Source: Cephalotus follicularis (Eukaryota; Streptophyta; Magnoliopsida; Oxalidales; Cephalotaceae). Taken from it: a DNA stretch of 64,000 bases. The position numbers were made by a program, and so were the translations under genes. Below, in pieces: positions 22,590 through 33,306 of the stretch. How positions within the stretch are numbered: the stretch's first letter is position 1; every line of letters starts with the position of its first letter. The notes beneath the pieces were generated by a model. It saw only the letters and a list, made by a program, of their open reading frames with translations. It made no database searches and had not been told where the DNA came from. Location: contig BDDD01000122.1 of assembly GCA_001972305.1 (NCBI GenBank), forward strand, positions 682,001 through 746,000, written 5' to 3'.

Positions 22590-25070
22590 GCCCATTTCGT
22601 CAATCTTTCAAATTTAAAGAGAGGACCCATGCAAAACAATTATTGGGTGACTTTTGACGTGCCGGTATGAAACCGTAGCACTTCACAATTTTAGTTTATA
22701 GACTGTACTTGTTACGCTACAAATAAAAATAAAAATAAAAATTTTAAGATAATGTTATTAGACATAAATGAGAAAAATACATGATAAATGTATTAAAATA
22801 TTATTAATTATTATTTTATTAAAAATTAAAAAACTATTACTCCACTCACAGGTTTGAGTTTTAACAAAGACAAATGTTTTTGTCGACAATAAAAACATTT
22901 GTTATTATCAAAATTTATACGGTTGGTAAATGATTAGATATATAAATACACTTATATTTGGTAACGTCATTCAAAACGAGGATAATGCGATAGCAAGGAT
23001 ATGTTATATAACCTAAAAAAATTGATAAAATTTTAAAATATGCAAAAAAATATCTTACATTTACATCACATCCTTCATTAATTTTTTTTTTAAAATGTGA
23101 TTAATTTTATCATTTTATAAATAATACAATATTTTAGTTCTTTAATATTACAATATATATATTATATTACTATTACGTTATCACATAATAAACAAGTGTA
23201 TCTAATTTAATCAAGCCAAAAAATTTGATATAAAGATTATGTGAGAAAATGAGGTATGTTATAAAACATCTACCAAACCACCAGGGCAGAGATGGTGGGG
23301 TCAGGAAGGGCCATGACCCCCCAAATTTTTTAAAAATTTCACTAGAAAGCCATTAGCTAATATTTCACTAAACTAACTACCCATATCCTATATGTCATAA
23401 CAATCACACAAATCCACTAATAAACTTAATTATCTAATCCAAATAACAAAAAAGAAAAATTACATTGATCTAAATTCTAAAATTCTTAAATGCTAAAAAG
23501 TAAAAACTAAAAAAAAATCTCAAGACTATACTTTAGAGCAAAATGAACGGTGAGTTACTTAAAGGCTATTTAGTTGTCTATATTGAAATAAAAATTGTTG
23601 AAAAATTTACTGTTAACCAAATAATAGATGCTTTTTATGGTATTAGAAAACGACAAGTCTAACTTAACTGATGAAATGTTTTTGGCATTTAACTTTTATT
23701 TTGTTAAAATTATTATTTAACATACTTTATGTATTCTTGTTTTTAATATTAAATTTATAAGGTATTAAATTTTTTATTATAGTGTTTTTTTTAGTGTTTT
23801 TTTAATTTTTAATGATAATTTTAACCCTCCCCAAAATAAAATTGTCCCTACCAGCCACCCCATAAAGTTATTGTCAAAAGTCTCATAATTGTGTATGAAA
23901 GTTATCGTCGTTACCAAAAGTTGGTTGCGTATGTCTTAACGCATATGACTAGGATATTTGTTATCTAACAACTCTTACATGTGACAATCATATTTTTCGT
24001 TGCCGAAGAAGGTTTATGCTAACAATACAAAACGTTAATACATATGATAACGATATTTGTTAAAGAGTGGTCTAGGAACATATGTTATACACATTTCTTA
24101 TTTATTGATTATTAAATTGATCCAATCAATAAAAATTGATATTAATAAAAGATGTTATTGAGATAGTAAGATTAATCAACTAATTAAAAAAGAGAAAACT
24201 TGGCTCCAACTAAAGTTAGAGCCAAAATTTTCAACATTTTTTAATTTATATTATTTGAAATTAAATTTTTTTGAATCTAATTTTTAAATTTTTTTTATCA
24301 ATTAGATATCTATATATATTTTATTTATGTGTTTTTATACAGAATAATTATAAATAATTCACAGTGAAACCCATATAATCATTGAATTATTATATATAAA
24401 TATATAAAAATTCAAATATTTTGTGATATCCGGTTGATTTAAAAATGTATGTGAATAATCTACATAGATAAAACAATTAAATCTAACTGTTAAATTTAAG
24501 AAATAAAATTTATAAATTAATAAATTAATAAGTAGTTGAGAGATTGACTCCAATATAAGTTAGAATCAAGTCTTGTTCAAATAAAAATATATTTAACATG
24601 CGTCCTTAGAGACTCTCTAACAAAACATTTATTTTATATATTTGGATTTCAAATGTTAGTAATTTTAAAAAGTAAGACTTTTCATATTGTTTTTATATCC
24701 TTAATTTTGTTTGCTATGTTTTTTAAATGTTTACCCAAATATGATTTAGTAAACCAAATTAAAACTTAATTATAAATATTCGTGTCTTCTAACAAGATAA
24801 AAAGTTACATTATTGTATTATTTGAAACTATTAAGATTTTAATTATAAGCGAATGAGCCAAATGATGACAAACTACATGATAATTAAATTTTATTGATAA
24901 TTAATAAATTTATACTACCAATATTTGCATTAATCGAAGAAAAAGTGAATTAAGATATGGTATATATGGACTTTCGGGGTGTTTGATTAATATATATATT
25001 TTTTGAACAAGTGTTTTTTTTTACTAATATTAAGATGATATGATTTATTTAATTATTTAATTCTGAAGCT
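22590..25070. other. AT-rich intergenic region upstream of CAS
   Basis: About 2.5 kb with no supportable gene. It contains poly-A/T runs, an (AAATA)n patch near 22720, and one candidate MITE (24194-24585). The CAS promoter must lie at its left edge, but no convincing TATA or regulatory motif could be assigned. Confidence 0.6.
24194..24585. mobile_element. Possible MITE with self-complementary termini
   Basis: The left end contains ACTTGGCTCCAACTAAAGTT followed by AGAGCCAA, which is itself nearly palindromic. The right end, reverse complemented, reads ACTTGATTCTAACTTATATT followed by GGAGTCAA, about three-quarters identical. The ~390-bp interior is very AT-rich and non-coding. No target duplication was identified, so this is tentative. 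Confidence 0.3.
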
Positions 25071-26121
25071 ATGGATGACTCGAAGATCCAACCTCTGGAC
25101 GATAGTCAATTTGATATTTTCAGGTACGATAGTCATGATGAATATGACTATAACGACGAATCATGAGCATAGACACATTTCAATGTGGCGGAGCCGGTTT
25201 TCCAAGCATCCCTGCTGAGGTCAATTTCAACAGATAAAATTGGTAAGCTTACGTGAGAATACATGGAGTTTCACGAGATCGATAGCATAAAAAAAGATTG
25301 CTGCAAGGTATGTAACGTAAAATATTACGTTTATCAAAAGAGTTATGACACCAATAATTACAAAAGCACTTGTTGCCTTGTTTGCAAAAACTGTAAGGCC
25401 CCAAAGTTTATAAATTGATGTATATTGTAATGCCTCAATAATTAATAATATGCTTTAATTTATGAATATAGCTCCCAACTGTTATATGATGGATGGATCA
25501 TGGGCATGGGATATGGGTTTGGTGAGCATCAATTTTGCTGGAATCCCAACTCTCTATATTTGGACTTATTATAACCATGAATTTCCAATTAGCAATTGAA
25601 TAACGATGTCATATATCTAAATATACATCAAAGAACCCGAATTTTGCCACCTATCAATTATATTGCAGCTTTTAACACCTGGCCATTGCAATTGTTGAAC
25701 GAGCTCCATTACTTCCTAATTACATGACATCAATTACATATAAACTTATCTATTGACACATATCTAATTCACAAAGACAATTCAATGATTTTAACACCTG
25801 TACCCTAACTCAACAAATATTCATTCTCTAATTGCCACTTTTATATAACAATTTGACACATAGCTCATAAAAGGCCAAGTGCCACCGATTGATATCACTT
25901 CTTTATTCTTCACCCTTTTTGTTACCTCAACCCTACCGAAAAACACCATAATCTCATCACCTCTTCAAAGAATAATACACTTGCACTAATGTAACGCCCG
26001 AGATTTTCGTTAAGGTGTAATATTGTATTTTTAATGTAATTTTATACGTGGAATTAATGAGGATTGTGTTTTTCCCCTTTGGTGTGGTAAAAGTTGCAAG
26101 AAAAAGTGTGTTAGTGCGCTT

Positions 26122-27292
26122 TTGGTGCAGGGGGCAGCCGACTGCCACCTGGAGGCAGCCGACTGGACTCCCCTGGTGAAGGTGGCAGCCAGCTGCTGTG
26201 AGGAAGCAGCCGGCTGTTTTGAGTGTCGGCAGAAACAGTCGACTGCCAAGGCATGGCAGCCGACTGCCATGCACTAGACAGCCACGTGCTGTCAGCCTTT
26301 AAGTGGTGAAAAGTGGGTATTTTGGCATTTGTGGCATTTGGCAGAGAGAGGGGGCCGGGTCTCCTTCATAAAAACACAACTTCCTCTCCTCAATCTCCAT
26401 CTCCTTTGTGATTCAAGTGTGTTTGAAGGTGAGTTTGAGAGTGAAAGTGTGTGTGTGTGTGTTGTGGACATACGGAGTTGGTGTTGAACCGTGGCTTGGA
26501 GGCTCGGACCAGTGGAGGAACCGGACTTGTGGAGGCTGCTGGACGCGCCTAGGAGTGCAAGGACCTCGGATCCGGGACTTAAAGAGGTGGATTGCAACTC
26601 CTAACTTGGAGTTCTAAGGTAGGGGAAAGCTATATTTGTGATTCAAAGTCATTTATAATGATGTTATGAGTGAAGTACATGTATGATATTGTGATACAAG
26701 CATGGATATATGTTGTGGTGATAGTGTTTGTGGTTTTGAATGGTTTAAATATGGATTGAAGTGTGTGTTTTGCTGCTGTTTTTGGGCACTGCCCGTGGGG
26801 GCAGTCGACTATCCAGGGAGGACAGCCGACTGTCCAAGGCTAGCAGTCGACTGTTTTGGGTAACAACCGACTGTCTAAGGAGAACAACCGACTGAGCACT
26901 GGAGCCAGTCGACTGTCGTGCCTGGAATTGCAGGTTTCCTCCTGTTGATTTTGTAGCCGACTGCCAAGGAAGGCAGCCGACTGTGTGGTGGTCCAGCCGA
27001 CTGTTTTGGGTAACAGCCGACTGTCCACGTGTCACTCTCCCGGGCGTGCTGGGACAGGTGGCAGCAAGGAATGTGTATTGTTTTGGGCCAGCCGACTGCC
27101 TGGAGAGGGCAGCCGACTGCTAAGTGAGTGACAGCCGACAGCCAAGGAGGGCAGCCGACTGTTGGCATGAGACAGCCGACTACCAAGGATGGCAGCCGAC
27201 TGGTGATTGAGGGCAGCCGACTGCCAAGTGTGGGACAGCCGACTGTTGGAGGGAAACAGCCGACTGTCAGTGAGAAACGACAGACTGTTGGA
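26122..27292 (+). repeat. Array of CAGCCGACTG / CAGTCGACTG words in LTR-B
   Basis: About 27 copies in two clusters, 26122-26290 and 26800-27292, split by the putative splice donor near 26615. The full word is close to the palindrome GGCAGTCGACTGCC, with GCCGAC more common than GTCGAC; variants include CAACCGACTG, CAGCCAGCTG and CAGCCGGCTG. Spacing is irregular (about 17-45 bp) and the spacers often begin CCAAGG or TTTTGGG. This produces long spurious ORFs on the minus strand that should not be read as genes. Confidence 0.8.
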
Positions 27293-27483
27293 ACCGTTTT
27301 GCATTGTGAGCATATGTGTGCATATTGTACTGTGTTAGACTGTATTTCGAGTTGGTTATCGATGATTGTGAAACGTTTTACCCCTTTTTGGAAGTGCAAT
27401 GTGATTTACATAAATTATTACTTTATGTGAAATGTACGTTTTGAGATATATACGTATTCTCAAAAGATTGTGAAAGTATCTTC

Positions 27484-27705
27484 CAAAACCTTGTGAAAAT
27501 GTGTTTGGTTAATGGTTTATTAAAATCATTAGTTGATTGAAAAATGGTTTCCAAAAGGATTGTGAAAATGTGTTTGGTTAATGGTTTATTAAAATCATTA
27601 GTGTTTGGAAAATGGTTTCCAAAAGGATTGTGAAAATGTGTTTGGTTAATGGTTTATTAAAATCATTAGTCGCTTGGAAAATGGTTTCCAAAAGGATTGC
27701 GAAAA
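27484..27705 (+). repeat. Three tandem copies of a ~63-bp unit in LTR-B
   Basis: The unit contains TTGTGAAAATGTGTTTGGTT, then AATGGTTTATTAAAATCATT and GGAAAATGGTTTCCAAAAGG. Three nearly identical consecutive copies are present plus a partial fourth. LTR-1 has only one related copy (2600-2680), so the expansion is local to LTR-B. Confidence 0.75.
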
Positions 27706-29517
27706 TGGCTTTTGAGAGATTGCAAAATTGATATACAAAGATGTATTTTGTGGTATTTGAAGGTAGTTCAAATAACCGGGTTTTACTAAAGTGTATTGTT
27801 GCAAGTATTTTGATACTTAGGTTTTGGGAAAATGATTGTTATATATATTTTGACAAATATATATGTTGCAAGTATTTATACCTATAAATTACTTGAAATG
27901 TTCAAGAGAAATGTATTGTTGCAAGTATTTTATAAATCATAATTTACTTGAGAAACGAAGTGTTATATATATGTTTTGACAAATATATATATGTCGGAAG
28001 TATTTATACTTTAAACGTTTTGGAAACGAATTGCAACGTTTTGATAAAGTATTTATTTTATAAACTACTTGAGTGGATTTGTGGGTGTTGTGTTTGCACT
28101 GTTATTGTGACTATGTTGAGTGTTGGTACTTAGCCGCCGTGCTAGTATCGTTTACTGTGGATTGACTGATTGTTGTTACTTAGCCGTCGTGCTAGTAATG
28201 TGGATGTTATTGTATTGATTGTGTTTGAGTGTTGCCGCTAGCGGGGTAATGTTGGTACTTAGCCGCCGTGCTAGTATCGTGAGTGTTGCCGTTAGCGGGG
28301 AAGTGTTAGTACTCGCCGCCGTGCTTGTATCGAGTGAGTTCCGAGTGTTGTCCACGCCGTCGTGCCTGTGACGGGAACAATTGTTTGCTATTGAGTGTAT
28401 TGAATGTCTGCCTTGACATGCCTGATTGTTGTCCTTTGGGACGTGGCTGATCGTTATTGTGTAGTGATGGGTCCTTAGAGACCTGAGATATTGTTGGCCG
28501 TTGTGCCGTTGTGATATTGTGGTCCGTACGGAGTACTGATGTACTGTGACTTTGTGGCCTGTGACCGTGTGGTCGTGGCATACATATATATGTATATATA
28601 TGCATCGAGATATAGTATGTACTGCATCATTGTGCATTCATATCATGACATGTTTTATCCTTGACCCTGGATCGCTTATATGGTTTTGCCGAGTGAGGAC
28701 AAAGGCTAACCCCCTAAAACTGCAGTGTGTTTCAGGTTGATGCAGCCGTTGGTTGCTGCTGGGCTCCGAGGAGCGATATGGAGTTTTATCTTGTTTACTT
28801 TTGAGGAATGTTCAAGGATTTTGTAATAAATGAATGGTTGTAATAAATGAATCGATGTGATAATGATTATTGTTCACGCTCCGTTTGAGGGCAGTTAACT
28901 GTTATGATGATATTTACTGTTGTAGCATGTAGTATGGGATGCATGCTATGTTATGTTTCGGCTTATTTTATATGCTTCCGCAAGTTGTTGATGGATATGA
29001 AAAGTTTTAATTTCATGGTATTTTGTATAAGCCGGATTTATATGTTGATTGCCACCACTTTTATTGTTGTTATGGGAACGGGGTGTGACAACTAATTTCT
29101 TTGTCCATGAGGAATGAGGATTAAGGATTTGATCTTGGCTTTGGTTGAAGAATGAAGAAATGAGTGAAAAGTTACTGGTTTGGTAGAATCCTTGAAGAAT
29201 TCCTGGAAAATTTAGCTTCCCATTCAACCTGGGATTGAGGAATGCTCTGCGTGTTGAGTTGGATGCATTAAGAATTGGATTAGAACTCAAAGCTTGAAGA
29301 TTGGAGGCTGAAGCTGCCCTATTTTGAGTTCATCATCAGGTTCATATCTCCAATTCTACTTCAAGCCATATTAAGGTAGGGGATTTTGGATGATTCTAAA
29401 ATTTACATGCATGTTAACATCATTGTTGTATTTTTATTTGAATTGACTTGAAGTTTAAAATCTGGAATTGTAAAGTGAAATTATGTAGAAATCTTTGTTT
29501 GCTACATTAAGCCCTGT

Positions 29518-29770
29518 CGCTTAAATTGTGAGCGTCACCGCTTAGTGTATGTCTTTTCGAGTTTTAAGAGCTTTAACCATCAACGGTTAGTTGTTAGCTC
29601 TTAGTGCTTTGCTAAGCGTCGCCGGTCAGCTTTTGAACATCGCTGCGTAAGCAAATGTCAGTGGCCTAAATGTCACTGTCAGTGTTAAGCGCTGACAGTT
29701 GAACTAACTGTTGACGCCTGATTAAGAGCTAACGCTTAGAATGTAAGCATCGTCGTTTAGACTTGTAGTT
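29518..29770 (+). repeat. Degraded GTCGAC-type word array in LTR-A
   Basis: Words such as GAGCGTCACCGCTTAG, AAGCGTCGCCGGTC, AAGCGCTGACAG, GTTGACGCCTGA and AACGCTTAG recur within 250 bp. They resemble the AAGCGTCGACGCTT word with substitutions at the centre. More decayed than in LTR-1 or LTR-E. Confidence 0.5.
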
Positions 29771-30953
29771 CATTAAAATTGTTTAAATCCCTTAGTGGAT
29801 TTTATCGATCGTTATCAAGGATTTATATTCTTAATATGAATTGAATCATATATTTTAATGATGATTGTAAATTGAATAAGTGATATTATAAATCGATTGT
29901 AAGTGAATGATGCGATTATTATGCATCTAAGTAAATGAAAAAGTGTTTAACAAAGTGCATATAAATGTTTTATCGAAAATCTATTTTCATGTGTATATTG
30001 AAATGTTGTCGAAAGTGTTTCTAAGTAGGTATGATTTATAACAAAGTGAAAATATTTTAAGTGGTTGCCATGTGCAACAAGTGAAAAGTGTTTTGTCTCT
30101 AATAATGAGATCGATGTTTTAAAATTACAAAATATGTAATTTTCTGATTGATTGTGATTGAGTGTCTGTCATTCAGTGATCGGAGGTTGCCATTAACAAT
30201 AGAGGTGGGCCTACATACCAGGAGATGGCTAGTGCTTCCACCCTAGTGTCGTCATGTGGGCGAGATTGCGTACCCTCTTTGTGCCGGTAAGGATTGTTTA
30301 TTGTACATGGATCTTGTCACACCGGAGAGAGTGAGATGATAGGTAAAGGTGCATCATTTCGGCCAGGAGTTGGCGATGAATGACCCCATGAATTGTCATT
30401 GATCCCTTGAGTGGATTGTTTGGTAAGTGATTCAGTGGTCATTTTGGCATTGAATGCTTCGAAATAAGAGAAAAGTATTTTCTATATAGACCTATATTTA
30501 GTATTATTCATTCAGCATATTGTACATTCTATTAACATTTATTATAATATGTAAGTGCATTCGCTACAATATGCTTATTTATATTGTAGCATTAGTGTAA
30601 AACGGGGTGTGACAAAAACATGGTATTAATCACGGCTAACAATCTGGGTCCGTTTGTGACATCCGTGTCCCAGTAATCTATGTCAGTGAGCCTACGTGGC
30701 TTTTTGTCTGTCTGTCTGTCTAGCTGTTAGTCTGTTTTTCTGGCTTCCATGACATGCATCACGGCATTAATAAAATTTTTATGATTTATTCTGATGGTTT
30801 TTCTGCATAACAAATAAATGTTTTTTGCTGTAAATTAAATGATATTTTACTGAAATTGCTGTTGAATTCAGAAAATAAGCCAAGTGGTATGTCCTAAACA
30901 TCCAATTTCTGTTCGTATCGGTTAAATTCTGGACAAAACCCAATATGTTATGG

Positions 30954-30956
<3 letters not shown>

Positions 30957-31011
<55 letters not shown>

Positions 31012-31057
31012 TTGCGTGTGTGTGTGTGTGAAATGCCAAAATTCTCTTATTTTTGGG

Positions 31058-31091
<34 letters not shown>

Positions 31092-31112
31092 TCTCTCCCG
31101 TTCTCTCTCTCT
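30957..31112. repeat. Compound microsatellite (TA)n (GT)n ... (CT)n in LTR-C
   Basis: TA repeats at 30957-30986 run directly into GT repeats to about 31030 with one TTTGC interruption. A CT tract follows at 31060-31112 with short interruptions. Confidence 0.9.
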
Positions 31113-32160
31113 GTGCACCCTCTGCCGCAGGCGTCACTGCCGAACCGACGCCGACGAAGGCACCGACAAGACCGTCGTCACCTCCCGAGCAACCACTGCG
31201 CCGATAACGACCCCCCCTGAGCGCAATCGGCCATTTTTCTCTCCCCACCTGTTTTGCGTCGAATCTCCGTCTCCAGTGACCGGCATTGCAAGGTGATCCC
31301 AGATCTGGCATCCTGGCATTGCGGTGGTTCTAACACGACCAGCCTCGACCCGTGACGATGTCGGCAGCGAAGATCGGTCGCGAAGGCAGTCACGGTCAAC
31401 GCGCCCATTCCGGCCAGATGCGGCGGCGCCGTGACCAACACACCCCAGATCCGTGACCTTCGTCCTCCGGCTCACAAGATCCGATCTTCTCTGCTGCTGA
31501 CCGGGGACCGCGCGTGGCTGGCACGGGTCGGCCAGAGGCGGGACGTGAGCCCACGCACTGGCAGCCTCCGACAGCGCGTTCAGACGCGTCCAGCTTTCTG
31601 ACTCTGTCTTCCGCGTAGGCGTGATCCGTTTCGGTTCGGCTCCGAGATTCCTGCTCTGTACTCCGTTCCGTCCGATTTTGGTCAACTTTGAATTCTGTTC
31701 TGTTAATCTGTTTTCCGTTGAATTCTGTATTTTTGTATCTGTATCTGTATCTGTTTCTATTATATATATGAAGTTGAATTGTTTATCTGATCCGAAATTG
31801 GATAACCCGGACAATCACTTGGACTTACTTTAATGATTTCGAAAGAGTGTTTTAATTAAAGGTTTAAACAATGTTTTTAATAATCGGACTTCTGTTACTG
31901 TCGACAGTATAGGTCGTTATGGTTTTCTGACATCTGCACGCATTTTATTGCATAAAACATTTCACATCTTGGTACATGTTTGAGTCTGATAATCTGTCTG
32001 TCTGTTGGCAGAGGATCTTGTTGTTGAGGTCGGCCATGGAGGCGGCCAGTCGTGGGGCTTGCTCTTCTGTTCTGTGAGTGGAACGCCTTTTTTTAACCCT
32101 TTTTACTCTGAAATGCTTTTAAATGATTTGAATGTTTAAGCGTGTTCTCTTATTTGTTTT

Positions 32161-32513
32161 TGTAGCGACCCCGACCCGAGTCCACCTTAAGCTCAAAGCG
32201 AACTACGAAGATCGGTTGCGCTACGTTGGGTGTGAAACGTTACAGCCTTTTCCTGCGTTTTTCACCTCTATCCCGACTAAAGCGCTGACGCTTTATCACA
32301 AAGCGTCGACGCTTTGAGTCAGCTGACACATATAACTTCAACACGTCGACGTTCAAAATTAGGAGATCGACTCTCACCTAAAGCGTCGACGCTTTAAGTG
32401 TAACTGTCGGCCCTTTAGACAGTTTTCTTCTCATTACTTAGCTAAAAAATCTGACTGAATATACACAATAGAAATCATATTTAATATCTTACATGGAAAT
32501 TTGGGTCCTTACA
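32161..32513 (-). mobile_element. Short solo LTR LTR-D (353 bp), internally deleted relative of LTR-E, inside LTR-C
   Basis: On the plus strand it begins TGTAGCGACCCCGACCCGAG and ends TTTGGGTCCTTACA, with a perfect GTTTT duplication (32156-32160, 32514-32518). Its first ~90 bp and the GCGTCGACGCTTT portion match LTR-E (39174-39260 and 40990-41121), while about 1.7 kb of LTR-E interior is missing. Orientation is assigned because the reverse complement starts TGTAAGGACCC like the other LTRs here. It carries four GTCGAC-core words at 32280-32400. Confidence 0.8.
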
Positions 32514-32976
32514 GTTTTTGTATCTGAATGAATTTTGATCTACTCTGTTTCTGAAAGATGTTTAAGTTTTAATGTCTGAAACTTTCTTTTAATGTTTTCA
32601 AATGCTCGCATGATGATAGTCATAGTATGATGCTATTTTCAGTTATATCTGTATTTGATAAGAAAATGAATTATGTATCTGTTTAAATCTGTTTTAAATA
32701 TGTTTTGATGGCTCTAATGATTTCTGTATCTGCTTAAATCTGTGTAAAGTCTGTTTTGAAGAATTTGAGATTCTGTATTCTGAAATCTGTTAAATATGTT
32801 TAGATGTATGGTGATCTCGGTATTGTATTGGTTACTTATCTGATGCCAATGAGAGGCACTGTATGTACGTGTATGACTTTCTGTTCTGATGTTTTGATAC
32901 GACGGTATCATTGCCACTATTTCTGCTGGATGTTCGGCCCGATAGGGCCCAGACGTCAACCTTACCTAGTAGACTC

Positions 32977-33306
32977 ACTGCATCTTTATATATTTATTCT
33001 GTTGTAAAACTCTATTAAATACTACATATAACTGAATTTCCGATGTTTTAAATCTGTTTGAAAGAAATTATCCGGTTTTCTGATCTGGTTTTTCTGTTGA
33101 TTTCTGGACATATCTGTTTTGCAAATTGGTTTTTAATTTATACTGCATCTTTATATATTTATTCTGTTGTAAAACTCTATTAAATACTACATAGAACTGA
33201 ATTTCTGATGTTTTAAATCTGTTTGAAAGAAATGATCCAGTTTTCTGATCTGGTTTTTCTGTTGATTTCTAGACATATCTGTTTTGCAAATTGGTTTTTA
33301 ATTTAT
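32977..33306. repeat. 165-bp tandem duplication in LTR-C
   Basis: Copies 32977-33141 and 33142-33306 begin ACTGCATCTTTATATATTTA and differ at only a few positions. The high similarity suggests a recent duplication compared with the age of the surrounding hAT decay. Confidence 0.85.

Larger units (their letters stand above)
25990..29090 (+). mobile_element. Solo LTR LTR-B (3,101 bp), same family as LTR-1, inserted in LTR-A
   Basis: Starts TGTAACGCCCGAGATTTTCG and ends GGAACGGGGTGTGACA, with a perfect ACTAA duplication (25985-25989, 29091-29095). The distal 1.3 kb (27780-29090) tracks LTR-1 2680-4121 block by block: the AT-rich segments with GTTGCAAGTATTT, the TTAGCCGCCGTGC units, GCCGAGTGAGGACAAAG, and the closing GCCACCACT...GTGTGACA. 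The proximal part differs: instead of the GTCGACGC array it carries some 27 copies of CAGCCGACTG. A donor-like CTAAGGTAGGGGAA lies near 26615. Confidence 0.85.
25392..30614 (+). mobile_element. Solo LTR LTR-A (about 2.1 kb), interrupted by LTR-B
   Basis: Starts TGTAAGGCCCCAAAGTTT and ends AAAACGGGGTGTGACA. It is flanked by a perfect AAAAC duplication (25387-25391, 30615-30619). It was found only after subtracting LTR-B: the two parts are 25392-25989 and 29096-30614. It has the same end style as LTR-1 (TGTAAnGCCCC and CGGGGTGTGACA) but a different body. A donor-like AAGGTAGGGGA lies near 29373 and a degraded word array at 29520-29770. No coding region is present, so it is a solo LTR. Superfamily Ty3/gypsy is inferred. 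Confidence 0.8.

Noticed and set aside
26800-27292. CRISPR-like array of short repeats
   Set aside because: The repeats are only about 10 bp, spacing is irregular, there are no cas genes, and the context is plant nuclear DNA inside an LTR.
26745-27399. Overlapping minus-strand ORFs of 93-174 residues
   Set aside because: They arise from the CAGCCGACTG word array, which lacks stops in some frames; the proteins are repetitive and match no recognised family.
28176-28637. 153-residue His/Thr-rich minus-strand ORF
   Set aside because: It is antisense to the repeated GCCGCCGTGCTAG units of LTR-B and has the composition of repeat-derived reading.
1145-29090. LTR-1 and LTR-B as the two LTRs of one large retrotransposon
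   Set aside because: Each has its own, different duplication (TATCT and ACTAA), and the 22 kb between them contains the complete cycloartenol synthase gene.
31134-31814. 226-residue minus-strand ORF
   Set aside because: It lies in the GC-rich block of LTR-C, has low-complexity DTDTDT and Arg-rich stretches, and has no recognisable domain.
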